A stretch of 64,000 nt of DNA from Bacteroidia bacterium (GTDB lineage Bacteria; Bacteroidota; Bacteroidia; UKL13-3). The notes beneath the pieces are model-generated. The model saw nothing but the letters and a program-made list of their open reading frames with translations. It did not search any database and was not told the origin of the DNA. The stretch is from positions 62,001 to 126,000 of the forward strand of contig JAIOYZ010000007.1 of the NCBI GenBank assembly GCA_021740845.1, read 5' to 3'. The translations under genes and the position numbers were made by a program. This document shows, piece by piece, positions 35,131 through 43,835 of this stretch (its first letter is position 1; each line of letters opens with the position of its first letter).

Positions 35131-35298
35131 ATGGCCGACAAGGAAAAGAAACCTTTTGCTTTGCGACTGTCAAAGGAAACAATGGAAGCTATTGAAAAGT
35201 GGGCTTCAGATGAGTTTAGAAGCACGCATGGTCAATTGGAGTGGATCATTAATAAGGCCTTAAAAGATTCGGGTCGAACCAAAAAGAAGGAAAATTAA
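35131..35298 (+). CDS. Small ribbon-helix-helix (Arc-type) DNA-binding protein, 55 aa
   Basis: Too short for usual ORF cut-offs. The strand segment KKPFALRLSKETMEAIEKW matches the Arc/MetJ-type beta strand plus helix A. DEFRSTHGQLEWIINKALKD supplies the turn and helix B. A Lys-rich tail (GRTKKKEN) ends it. RHH proteins bind DNA as dimers through the paired strands. It starts 5 bp after the PH-like gene and its stop overlaps the convergent flavoprotein gene by 4 bp. Autoregulation through the inverted repeat at 33742-33768 is plausible but unproven. Confidence 0.85.
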   Translation: MADKEKKPFALRLSKETMEAIEKWASDEFRSTHGQLEWIINKALKDSGRTKKKEN

Positions 35299-36524
35299 AT
35301 TTCAACAGCAGCGGCTTTACCGGCAATAAACCCAGTTGTCCAAGCTGCTTGAAAGTTAAAGCCACCTGTTATTCCATCGATATCTAAAACTTCACCAGCA
35401 AAGTAAAGCCCTTTTAGTCGCTTACTTTCCATTGTTTTAAAATCTACATCATCAAGGTTTATGCCACCACAAGTAACAAATTCCTCCTTAAAAGTAGTTT
35501 TCCCTTTAACTTGATAGGTATCGTATAATAAACATTGAATAACCTTGTTCACATCTTCTTTACTGATATCACCCCAACTCGCATTTTCATCCACTCCAGC
35601 CTTTTCAAGCAAATAGGTATTTAATCGTTTAGGCAAACCAAAAGGAAAAAGACTAACTACACCTTTGGAAGGATTAGCAGCTTTTAGGTTGAATAATTCC
35701 TGTCTAACAGAATCCTCCTTTTTATTGTCTAACCATGAAATTTGAACTTCAAATTCATAATCCTTTTCGGCCAAAATTTTGGCACCTAAAGAAGATGTTT
35801 TCAAAATTGCAGGGCCACTTAAACCCCAGTGAGTAATTAAAACAGGGCCACTTACTTCTAGTTTAGTATTTAAAATTCTAACTCTGGCAGGATTAATGGC
35901 AATTCCCTGTAAATTAACAATTGGGTTATCGGGAATATTAAAAGTAAAAAGAGAGGGAACGGGTGTTTCAATTCTATGACCTAGTTCTTTTAGCCAATGT
36001 AAACCATCCTCTTTGGGGCTGCCACCAGAAGCAACAATCAATTTATTGCAGAACATTTTCTCCCCCGATTCTAAAACTAGATCAAAACCACCATGAAAAT
36101 TAGGCACAATTCGCTTTACGCCTTTACCCATTTCAACGGTAACCTTACTCTTTTTTATTTCCTTTTCTAAACAATCAATAATTGTTTGGGATTCATCAGA
36201 AACAGGAAACATACGACCATCCTTTTCGGTCTTTAATTTTACTTTTCTAGTCTCAAACCATTCAATGGTTTCTTTCGGGCTGAACCGAGCGAAGGCACTT
36301 TTTAACTGTTTTTCACCTCTAGGATAAGAGAGTGATAATTGTTTTAAATCAAAACAAGCATTGGTAACATTACACCTACCACCCCCCGAAACTTTTACCT
36401 TTTGAAGTACTTTTGAAGATTTTTCAAGAAGAATCACTTCTACATTTTTGTTGGTCTGTGCGCATTGAATTGCAGAAAAATATCCTGCAGCACCCCCTCC
36501 TATTACAATTACTTTATGTGACAC
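35295..36524 (-). CDS. HI0933-family NAD(P)/FAD-dependent oxidoreductase
   Basis: 409 aa flavoprotein. The N-terminal FAD-binding loop is VIVIGGGAAGYFSAIQCA, followed by KVKVSGGGRCNVTNAC. It ends with TCGGINLDDVDFKTMESK, GLYFAGEVLDIDGITGGFNFQAAW and GFIAGKAAA, the hallmarks of the HI0933/YhiN family. Physiological substrate unknown. The start is GTG (36522-36524), with a purine-rich AAGGAGAAAAAG just upstream that resembles a ribosome-binding site, unusual here. A minus-strand -7-like TACTTTTG lies at 36555-36562. Confidence 0.92.
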   Translation of the reverse strand: MSHKVIVIGGGAAGYFSAIQCAQTNKNVEVILLEKSSKVLQKVKVSGGGRCNVTNACFDLKQLSLSYPRGEKQLKSAFARFSPKETIEWFETRKVKLKTEKDGRMFPVSDESQTIIDCLEKEIKKSKVTVEMGKGVKRIVPNFHGGFDLVLESGEKMFCNKLIVASGGSPKEDGLHWLKELGHRIETPVPSLFTFNIPDNPIVNLQGIAINPARVRILNTKLEVSGPVLITHWGLSGPAILKTSSLGAKILAEKDYEFEVQISWLDNKKEDSVRQELFNLKAANPSKGVVSLFPFGLPKRLNTYLLEKAGVDENASWGDISKEDVNKVIQCLLYDTYQVKGKTTFKEEFVTCGGINLDDVDFKTMESKRLKGLYFAGEVLDIDGITGGFNFQAAWTTGFIAGKAAAVEI

Positions 36525-36744
36525 TAATCTTTTTCTCCTTATTTTTTGAAGCTACAAAAGTAAGCAGACTTTTGCAGTTTTCCGCTTAAACATCCTTGAA
36601 ATCAATAATGAAACCTGAAATTTTATACTTGTCTGTTTATCCTAAAAACCTAATAATTAAATAAAATTGGTCTTTAAATTACCAAAAAAGCCATTCATCT
36701 AAAGTTTCATCCCGTTGCCAAAGCCATAAATTCTATTATAATTA

Positions 36745-36754
36745 GGTTTGAACC
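36745..36754 (+). repeat. GGTTTGAACC motif copy (intergenic)
   Basis: Exact copy, flanks AATTA / AAAATT, about 50 bases upstream of the -33 box of the DUF2723 gene. Confidence 0.8.
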
Positions 36755-36802
36755 AAAATTGAGAAATTAGACAAAACTCTTAAATTTCACATAAGATAGT
36801 TG

Positions 36803-36833
36803 TTTGTTGGTTTCCTAAAATCATTTATGTTTG
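36803..36833 (+). promoter_or_regulatory. Promoter of the DUF2723 gene
   Basis: -33 TTTG at 36803-36806 and -7 TATGTTTG at 36826-36833, with a 19-base spacer. The leader is about 28 bases. Confidence 0.7.
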
Positions 36834-36868
36834 CCCATAAGCGTTAAGCTAAAAAAATTAGATAGAGA

Positions 36869-39800
36869 ATGAGTAAATACAATCAATTAAACAGCGTACT
36901 GGGATGGCTACTTTTTGCAGCATCATTAGCAACATATACGCTAACCTTAGAACCAACAGTAAGTTTTTGGGATTGCGGAGAGTTTATTTCTGCTTCTTAC
37001 CGTTTACAAATTTGCCATCCACCAGGAGCACCCTTGTTCTTAATGATAGGGCGTGTATTTAGTTTAATGGCATCAGACACAAGTAAAGTGGCGTTTTGGG
37101 TTAATATGGTTTCTGCCATAACCAGTGCATTAACGGTAATGTTTATGTTTTGGACTATTACCCATTTGGCAAAAAAGATATTAGCAAAAGGAGGCCAAGC
37201 ACTTGAGTCATGGCAGACTATTGCCATTATGGGAGCAGGTGCTGTTGGGGCTTTAACCTTAAACTTTTCGGATACCTTTTGGTTTTCGGCAGTGGAAGCT
37301 GAGGTTTATGCATCATCCAGCTTTTTTACTACTTTAACCTTCTGGTGTATTTTGAAATGGGAAAATGTTGCCAACGAACGCCACTCAAATAGATGGTTAG
37401 TGTTAATAGCTTATTTAATAGGCTTGGCAATTGGAGTCCATTTATTGAACTTATTGGTTATACCAGCAATTGTATATGTTTACTACTTCAAAAAATATAC
37501 CCCAACCAGAAACGGCTTCTTAGGTGCATCTGCTTTGGCAATTTTAACAATTGGAATAGTTCAGTTCGGCATCATCCCTGGCTTACCAGGTATTGCAACT
37601 AAATTGGATTATTTCTTGGTAAATAGCTTTGGCCTTGACTTTAACTCAGGTGCCTTGTTAATGATTTTCTTACTGGTTACACTTTTAGCTTCTTTTATTC
37701 ATTATACACATTCGCAGAGTAAGGTGAGTTTATATGTTGCTATAGGTTCATACGCAATCCTGGCTTTAAGTACTTTTGCTGTTAATAGTAATTTCTGGGG
37801 AATATTCTCTTGGGCTTTAATTACGGGGGTTTTATACTTTTTCATTTTTAAACGTAAAGCCGCAATGGATGTAGTTAACCTTGTAGTATTATGCTTTACA
37901 TTTGTTGTAATTGGTTATTCTTCATACTCCATGATTATAATTCGTTCTTTGGCCAACCCGCCAATAGATATGAACGACCCAGAACAACCTTTTTCATTAC
38001 TTAGTTATTTAAATCGCGAGCAATATGGTGAAAACCCACTTTTATACGGACAATATTTTTATGCCCGTGTTATCGATTATAAAAAAGGTGCCTACCAATA
38101 CGCTAAGGGTAGCGAGGGAAAATATATTGAGGTAGGTCAAAAAATTGAGCGAATTTACGATCCTAAAGATTGCACGATTCTTCCAAGAATGTGGGCAGAT
38201 AGGGCAGATTATCAAAACGCATACCGAGAGTGGGAAAAAATGCCTGGAGAGAAAAAAGCCAATATGGCTAAAAATATTGATTTCCTGTTGAGTTACCAGC
38301 TAGGATTTATGTATTGGAGGTACTTTTTCTGGAACTTTATAGGCAGACAAAATGATGATCAAGGTTATGGTGATATTACAAGAGGAAATTGGTTAAGTGG
38401 CATTAACTTTATTGATGAATGGCGTCTAGGCCCTCAAAAAACAATGCCTGATCCAATGAAAAATAATAGCGCCCATAACACCTATTTCTTTTTGCCTTTG
38501 ATTCTTGGTTTAATAGGTGTTTTCTATCATTTTAAAGTGGCCAAGGAAGACGCAACAGTTGTAATGACCCTATTCTTATTCACTGGATTTTTTATTATTC
38601 TTTATTTGAATTTCCCTGCTCATCAGCCACGTGAAAGAGACTATGCATATGTTGGATCATACCAAACTTTTATGATTTGGATTGGATTGGGTGTTTTAGC
38701 AATAATTGATTGGTTAGGTAAGAAAATGAACAAAACGGCTGCAGCCGCTGGTGCAACTATACTATCACTTGCAGCTGTGCCTGCAATTATGGGTTCTCAA
38801 AATTGGGATGATCATAATAGAAGTAACCGTTTTACAGCTTTGCATTTTGCAGAAGATTATTTGAACTCTTGTGAAAAAGATGCAATCTTATTTACTAATG
38901 GAGATAACGATACCTACCCGTTGTGGTATGCTCAAAATGTTGAAAATATTAGGAGCGATGTACGTGTAATTAACATGAGTTTGTTAAATACAGACTGGTA
39001 TACCGATGGATTAAAAAGACAGGCATACGATAGCAAGCCTATTGAATTTAGCATGAGACCAGACCAATATAAAACTGGCACACGTGATTATGTTGTTTTT
39101 TACGAAAACCCTGAATTAGCTAGACGTTATGGAATTAACAAGAACGACTACTATCCACTTAATAATGTTATAGCATTTATTAATGACGATAAAGATCCAA
39201 TGGGAACCGTTCAAACCCAAGGTGGAGAATCATTAAGATATTATCCTACAAAAAGATTTAGTTTGATTATTGACAAGGAAGCTTGTTTGAAAAATGGAGT
39301 TGTAAAAGCCAAAGATGCCCCTTACATGGTAGATTCTATCAAGTGGGAAATTGGAAATAACAACTTAATGAAAGCAGATTTAGTGTTATTAGATATCATT
39401 GCCACCAACATGAACAGTAGACCCATTTATTGGGCTATTACAACAGGGTCTGATGTTTATATGAATCTTCAAAGCTATTTCCAATTGGAGGGATTAACCT
39501 ATAGACTTGTTCCGATGTTAAATAACGTTCAAAGAGATGGAACTACGGGTAGAATTAACTCTGATATATTGTATGCCAATATCATGGAAAAATTCAAATG
39601 GGGAAATATGAACCAACCAGGCGTTTATTTGGATGAAACCATTTTACGTCAAACTAAAAACTTTAGAAATATTTTCTATCGTTTGGCAGAGCAATTAACA
39701 ATTGAAGGCAAAAGAGATTCAGCTATTAAAGTTCTAGACTATTGTTTGGAAGTAATGCCAAATGAAAAAGTTGCTTACGACGTGTTTGTTGTAAGATTGG

Positions 39801-40048
39801 TAGAAGGCTATTATCAAGCTGGTGCAACTGAAAAAGGGAATGCATTAGCCAAAGAATTAATGCGAGTGCATGAAGAAAAAACCCGTTATTTTATGAGCTT
39901 CAAAGGCAAACGAAATGCCGTTAAATCTGATATAGATGAAAATCTTCAAATTCTAAATTATATCCAACAAGTTGTAAAATATAATCACCAAGATGCATTG
40001 GCTGATGAATTTATGAAAACAATTACTGCCGCCCAAACAGGTATGTAG
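36869..40048 (+). CDS. DUF2723 (GT117-type) membrane glycosyltransferase-like protein, 1059 aa
   Basis: A GT-C-like protein typical of Bacteroidota. The N-terminal signature TLEPTVSFWDCGEFISASYRL and HPPGAPLFLMIGRVFSL are characteristic, with the acidic residues expected to serve catalysis. About 12-14 transmembrane helices fill residues 10 to 670, interrupted by a large loop (about 375-530). The C-terminal ~390 residues are soluble: HFAEDYLNSCEKDAILFTNGDNDTYPLWY begins a conserved extracytoplasmic domain, and a short TPR-like end (SAIKVLDYCLEVMPNEKVAY) closes it. Members are proposed protein O-mannosyl-transferase-like enzymes acting from lipid-linked sugars; the acceptor is unknown. Monocistronic, with its own promoter and terminator. 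Confidence 0.88.
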   Translation: MSKYNQLNSVLGWLLFAASLATYTLTLEPTVSFWDCGEFISASYRLQICHPPGAPLFLMIGRVFSLMASDTSKVAFWVNMVSAITSALTVMFMFWTITHLAKKILAKGGQALESWQTIAIMGAGAVGALTLNFSDTFWFSAVEAEVYASSSFFTTLTFWCILKWENVANERHSNRWLVLIAYLIGLAIGVHLLNLLVIPAIVYVYYFKKYTPTRNGFLGASALAILTIGIVQFGIIPGLPGIATKLDYFLVNSFGLDFNSGALLMIFLLVTLLASFIHYTHSQSKVSLYVAIGSYAILALSTFAVNSNFWGIFSWALITGVLYFFIFKRKAAMDVVNLVVLCFTFVVIGYSSYSMIIIRSLANPPIDMNDPEQPFSLLSYLNREQYGENPLLYGQYFYARVIDYKKGAYQYAKGSEGKYIEVGQKIERIYDPKDCTILPRMWADRADYQNAYREWEKMPGEKKANMAKNIDFLLSYQLGFMYWRYFFWNFIGRQNDDQGYGDITRGNWLSGINFIDEWRLGPQKTMPDPMKNNSAHNTYFFLPLILGLIGVFYHFKVAKEDATVVMTLFLFTGFFIILYLNFPAHQPRERDYAYVGSYQTFMIWIGLGVLAIIDWLGKKMNKTAAAAGATILSLAAVPAIMGSQNWDDHNRSNRFTALHFAEDYLNSCEKDAILFTNGDNDTYPLWYAQNVENIRSDVRVINMSLLNTDWYTDGLKRQAYDSKPIEFSMRPDQYKTGTRDYVVFYENPELARRYGINKNDYYPLNNVIAFINDDKDPMGTVQTQGGESLRYYPTKRFSLIIDKEACLKNGVVKAKDAPYMVDSIKWEIGNNNLMKADLVLLDIIATNMNSRPIYWAITTGSDVYMNLQSYFQLEGLTYRLVPMLNNVQRDGTTGRINSDILYANIMEKFKWGNMNQPGVYLDETILRQTKNFRNIFYRLAEQLTIEGKRDSAIKVLDYCLEVMPNEKVAYDVFVVRLVEGYYQAGATEKGNALAKELMRVHEEKTRYFMSFKGKRNAVKSDIDENLQILNYIQQVVKYNHQDALADEFMKTITAAQTGM

Positions 40049-40067
40049 TTCTAAAAAAAATAGAAAC

Positions 40068-40099
40068 AAAAAAAGCTGCTCGAAAGGGTGGCTTTTTTT
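40068..40099 (+). terminator. Terminator after the DUF2723 gene
   Basis: Hairpin AAAAGCTGCTC-GAAA-GGGTGGCTTTT (several G-T pairs) followed by T residues, 20 bases after the stop. The rlmB transcript must start just beyond it. Confidence 0.78.
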
Positions 40100-40126
40100 G
40101 TTTTCTTTGCACCCTAAGAAAAAAAG

Positions 40127-40867
40127 ATGAGTCAATCAACTATATATGGTGTTCATGCTATTAAAGAAGCATTTGATGCTGGAAGTGAGTTAAGCAAGGT
40201 TTTGGTTCAAAAAGGAATGCTTGGAGGAGGAATTGAAGATATTATTTCACTTTGCCGTAAAAGTCAAATACCAGTTCAATATGTTCCAAAGGAAAAATTC
40301 TACTCTTTTAAGAATAAGAACCATCAAGGTGTTGTAGCCTATATTTCACCTATAAGTTATTACAGTATTGAGCAAATTGTACCCAAAATATTTGAGGATG
40401 GAGAAACACCATTTATCCTTGTTTTGGACAGATTGACTGATGTTAGAAATTTAGGTGCAATTGCAAGAACTGCATTGTGCGCTGGTGTTCATGCAATTGT
40501 TATTCCCCAAACTGATTCGGCACCAGTAAACGAAGACGCAGTAAAAACCTCTGCTGGAGCATTATTAAAAATACCTGTTTGTCGCGAAAAAAACCTAAAA
40601 ACAGTAATGGAATATTTGAACCAAAGTGGATTTAATACTCTTGGTTGCACAGAAAAGGCAAGTGATGGATTAGACCAAATTGATTTAACAGGACCATTGG
40701 CTATTGTTATGGGAAATGAAGAAACGGGAATAAGCAATGATGTTTTGAAAAAATGTAGTGCTTTAGGTAAGATCCCTATGGATTTTGGAGTATCGTCTTT
40801 AAATGTTTCTGTTGCAGCAGGTATTGCAATGTATGAAGCACTTATGCAAAGAAAAATAGCCCATTAA
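40127..40867 (+). CDS. rlmB: 23S rRNA (guanosine-2'-O-)-methyltransferase, TrmH/SPOUT family
   Basis: 246 aa. The N-terminal substrate-binding domain begins STIYGVHAIKEAFDAG. The SPOUT domain has the three knot motifs: LVLDRLTDVRNLGAIARTA (motif 1), LAIVMGNEETGISNDVL (motif 2) and IPMDFGVSSLNVSVAAGIAMYE (motif 3). The conserved N-x-GAIxRTA and SLNVSxAxxI identify RlmB/TrmH-type methylases. RlmB modifies G2251 of 23S rRNA in E. coli; the target here is inferred. A T-rich -7-like TTTTCTTTG ends at 40109. Overlaps the convergent HTH gene by 4 bp. Confidence 0.93.
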   Translation: MSQSTIYGVHAIKEAFDAGSELSKVLVQKGMLGGGIEDIISLCRKSQIPVQYVPKEKFYSFKNKNHQGVVAYISPISYYSIEQIVPKIFEDGETPFILVLDRLTDVRNLGAIARTALCAGVHAIVIPQTDSAPVNEDAVKTSAGALLKIPVCREKNLKTVMEYLNQSGFNTLGCTEKASDGLDQIDLTGPLAIVMGNEETGISNDVLKKCSALGKIPMDFGVSSLNVSVAAGIAMYEALMQRKIAH

Positions 40868-41868
40868 CCCAAACTAATTTTCTGTTTAACTATTTCTACC
40901 TTTTCCCTAAGCACTCTAAAAAACTGATTTCTTTGTTTTTCACCTACTCCACTTATAAGGGTAGATTTCTTTAAAAGATTATTTAACCACAATTCGTTTT
41001 CATGGACAAAATCTGCACTAGTTGTGCTCATCATGTTAAAAGTATTATTACTCACATATGCAATTTTGGTTGAACCTATATTTGCTAAAATACTGTTGTT
41101 CCCAATCATTACTTCACTCTTATAAAGTTTAAAATTTTCTTTTTTAGATTCACCCTTTCCAATCAATTTACTGCTACTTGTAGCCTTCTTTTGAACCAAA
41201 TTCAACTCCTCTATATATAAATCACACATTCGCAATGCATCTTGCTTTTTATCAAAGAAACCTGATTCCCAAAAGTATTCAATTTGTTTAAGATTGCTAT
41301 TTAATGTGTCTTCAGTCCAAATTTCAACCGAGTTTATTTGATTGTAATTTTGAAGCATTTCTTTTGCGCTATTTACCATATCCTCATCAATAAGAGATGG
41401 ATCATAGTTTTTGTCTGCAAATTCTGGAGAATTTAGAATTGATTTTAACCAATAAAAAAGTTTAAAAGCAATTAGTTCTTTATCAAAGAAGTGATGCCAA
41501 ACGGGCACATCATCTGCACCATATAATATTTGATTATTGGGCGATGTTCCTATTTTTTTAACATCTGCTGAAAGAAACATTAACCACAACCTAAAATTTT
41601 CCTTCTTATCATCCAATTTTAGGTAATCAAACGTAACCTTATTACTCATATGCTGAACATCCGGGTCAAAAGAAACCCTAAAATGCTTGCATATCATGGT
41701 TATTTCCTCAATATTAAAAAGCGTTTCACACCTAATTCTTCTGTAAGCACTATCATTACTAAGCTTTAATAAATCTGCTAATTCATCTACAAAAGAAACA
41801 TTTGGAGCCACAGCAGATTTAACCCGCTGTAAAAATTGTTCTTGAATAATTTTAGATTTCTGTTCCAT
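40864..41868 (-). CDS. Putative HTH protein of unknown function, 334 aa
   Basis: I do not recognise the whole protein. Residues about 22-65 (FVDELADLLKLSNDSAYRRIRCETLFNIEEITMICKHFRVSFD in context) look like an N-terminal helix-turn-helix of the lambda-repressor/BetR kind: recognition helix near DSAYRRIRCET and following helix EITMICKHF. The remaining ~265 residues are mixed helical, with no membrane segment and no known catalytic motif, ending in a Lys-rich helix. Possibly a regulator with a sensory C-terminal domain. Stand-alone gene, 108 bp from phoD. Confidence 0.5.
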   Translation of the reverse strand: MEQKSKIIQEQFLQRVKSAVAPNVSFVDELADLLKLSNDSAYRRIRCETLFNIEEITMICKHFRVSFDPDVQHMSNKVTFDYLKLDDKKENFRLWLMFLSADVKKIGTSPNNQILYGADDVPVWHHFFDKELIAFKLFYWLKSILNSPEFADKNYDPSLIDEDMVNSAKEMLQNYNQINSVEIWTEDTLNSNLKQIEYFWESGFFDKKQDALRMCDLYIEELNLVQKKATSSSKLIGKGESKKENFKLYKSEVMIGNNSILANIGSTKIAYVSNNTFNMMSTTSADFVHENELWLNNLLKKSTLISGVGEKQRNQFFRVLREKVEIVKQKISLG

Positions 41869-41976
41869 GTTGTTGTTTAAAAAGTGTTACAGAAAAAACG
41901 CACTTGGTATCTGCAAAAAACAATTGAATTAAAAGCAAGTTATACAAATAATCTCATGTAAGCAAAAATGTGGCAT

Positions 41977-43350
41977 TTAATGAGCGGCCTTCAGGTCTTT
42001 TTCAAAAATGGTTTTCCCCCATTTTACAATCCCTTTCGAATCATAACAAGTAATAGTTAATACTCTTTCGCCCCTTTTTACCCCTGAAATTTGTATGGTG
42101 CAGAAATTATTTTCCGCAACTAATGTGCCTTCTACCCTTTGTGGGTTTTTAGCCTCGTTGCCTTTTAATACATCACTTGACCCAGCGGTTATGCTACTAG
42201 ATGTAAGGTCGTAAAGAGTGTAACCCAACTTATCCTTCTTTGAATCGTCAAGCAATAACTCTGTATGGTGTCTGTCGCCAGATAAAAACATAACACCACT
42301 AATTTTTTGATCAATAATAAATTGAATTATTTCTGCTCGCTCTCGTTTATATAAATTAAAAGATTCTTTGTCTGTGTGCTCATTTAAAAACTGCCCCCCT
42401 ACAACAACAAATTTAAAGGAGGCTCTACTGTGTTTCAACTTATCCTTTAACCAATTCAATTGAATTTCACCTAATTGACTTTTCAAAGTTTTGGCTTCAT
42501 CCAACTCAGATTCATCCCTAAACCATCTATCATCTAACAATATAAATTCGGCATCAGCAAACCTAAAATTAGAGTATATCCCTTCCCCACTTTGACCATA
42601 AATTTTGTTTCCCCAATAATTCTGAAATAATTGTATGGAACTCTCTTTTAGTTCAAAGCTTTTATTGGCATCGTTATCTCCATAATCATGGTCATCCCAA
42701 ATAGCATAATTGTTTCTTTTGGCCAATAATTCCTGCAATGATGGCTCCTTTCTGGTATGTAAATACCTATTGGCCATTCCAGAACTACTACTATAATCTG
42801 CCTCTCGAGAATATACATTATCACCCAACCAAAGCATAAAATCTGCGGGTGTCTTTGCCATTGTTTTCAGTATTTCTGTGCTGCCACCATATGGCTTTCC
42901 AGGTCTGTCGTATGCACTATCGTTAATATATAAACAAGACCCAAGCATAAAAGTAAAATTTGGTGGAGGTGTTCTCCACTCCCACAAAACTTTGGTTTTA
43001 AAAGTCAAGGGATAAGCAAATTTTTGAACCAATTCATCTACTAGAATTCGATATTCATATGTTCGTCCCATTTCTAAATTGGTAATTACAAATTTGGAAA
43101 TAAATGGGTCACAAATTTGCTTGCCATCATTGATTTTACTCAAGCTATTCCATGCAAAATCGGTTCCTTCCAAACGATATTGAATTGAAATCTTTTTTGC
43201 GCATTTTGTTTGAACCCAAACAAGTGTTTCTGTATGTTCCGCATATCCAAGCATGGGCCCAGAAATAATAGATCCTTGGTTAGGGTTCTTGTTTTGGGCA
43301 AATGCGGTTTGAACCAAAATTAGCAACAAAAAAATAAAGTGTTTTTTCAT
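41977..43350 (-). CDS. PhoD-like alkaline phosphatase family protein
   Basis: About 457 aa from ATG 43350 (the frame also offers a TTG at 43377). The signal peptide MKKHFIFLLLILVQTAFAQ gives export by Sec. The N-terminal PhoD domain (Ig-like strands, TLVWVQTKCAKKISIQYRL) is followed by the metallophosphatase core with FMLGSCLY, MLWLGDNVYSREAD, YAIWDDHDYGDND, GGQFLNEH and MFLSGDRHHTEL. These supply the Asp, Asn and His ligands of a binuclear metal centre. Substrates are probably phosphodiesters or phospholipids in the periplasm or at the surface. It contains an exact motif copy and one 9/10 copy. Confidence 0.9.
   Translation of the reverse strand: MKKHFIFLLLILVQTAFAQNKNPNQGSIISGPMLGYAEHTETLVWVQTKCAKKISIQYRLEGTDFAWNSLSKINDGKQICDPFISKFVITNLEMGRTYEYRILVDELVQKFAYPLTFKTKVLWEWRTPPPNFTFMLGSCLYINDSAYDRPGKPYGGSTEILKTMAKTPADFMLWLGDNVYSREADYSSSSGMANRYLHTRKEPSLQELLAKRNNYAIWDDHDYGDNDANKSFELKESSIQLFQNYWGNKIYGQSGEGIYSNFRFADAEFILLDDRWFRDESELDEAKTLKSQLGEIQLNWLKDKLKHSRASFKFVVVGGQFLNEHTDKESFNLYKRERAEIIQFIIDQKISGVMFLSGDRHHTELLLDDSKKDKLGYTLYDLTSSSITAGSSDVLKGNEAKNPQRVEGTLVAENNFCTIQISGVKRGERVLTITCYDSKGIVKWGKTIFEKDLKAAH
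43306..43315 (+). repeat. GGTTTGAACC motif copy
   Basis: Exact copy within the signal-peptide coding region of the PhoD gene, read on the minus strand as Val-Gln-Thr. Confidence 0.8.
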
Positions 43351-43427
43351 GGAAATAGCTTTTGTCAAATGTATCAATATATAAGAGAAATGGGAAAACT
43401 TTGAGTAGGTTTGTAAAGAATAAAAAC

Positions 43428-43835
43428 ATGGAAAATCAAGAAAAACCAGATAGCTACCAGGCCTATATTTTAGATGACATTACCAAAGGAAAATGGTATA
43501 AAATTGTGTTTCAATTAAAAAAAGATTTCGGCAAAAAACCAGACATGAATGGTATCCTTTTCCTTTTAGGGATGCGTGAACTTGGTCAGTCTAGGGTTTT
43601 TGAAAAACACGAAAAAATGGATTTAATGCATATTGCAACATGTAAATTATTAAGTTATGAAGGCTATTACAAACAAACTCATATTGATGAAGACGGCTGG
43701 CCCCATTATCAAATGATTAAAAATTTACCTTACTCCGATTTGATGAGTCAAGAAAACCGTTTGAGAAAATTAATTGTAACGTATTACGAAGAAAACGAAC
43801 TCTTTGAAAATTCGGTTCAAACCGAACTACCATAA
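43428..43835 (+). CDS. Conserved hypothetical protein, 135 aa
   Basis: Start at ATG 43428 (MENQEKPDSYQAY); the longer frame back to 43362 runs through the divergent control region. The protein is charged and soluble, with YILDDITKGKWYKIVFQLKK, then FLLGMRELGQ, MDLMHIATCKLLSYEGYY and DEDGWPHYQ. No signal peptide, membrane helix or known catalytic motif. It reads like an intact, conserved small protein but I cannot name its function. Its 3' end overlaps the convergent aminotransferase gene by 19 bp, and that overlap contains most of a motif copy. Confidence 0.7.
   Translation: MENQEKPDSYQAYILDDITKGKWYKIVFQLKKDFGKKPDMNGILFLLGMRELGQSRVFEKHEKMDLMHIATCKLLSYEGYYKQTHIDEDGWPHYQMIKNLPYSDLMSQENRLRKLIVTYYEENELFENSVQTELP
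43814..43823 (-). repeat. GGTTTGAACC motif copy
   Basis: Exact copy in the overlap of two convergent genes. It encodes Val-Gln-Thr near the end of the hypothetical gene and covers the stop-codon region of the aminotransferase gene. Confidence 0.85.

Larger units (their letters stand above)
36525..36868. other. Divergent intergenic region, 344 bp
   Basis: It holds the control regions of two divergent genes: a minus-strand -7 box for the flavoprotein (36555-36562) and the full -33/-7 promoter of the DUF2723 gene (36803-36833), plus one GGTTTGAACC copy at 36745. I see no RNA gene. Confidence 0.6.
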
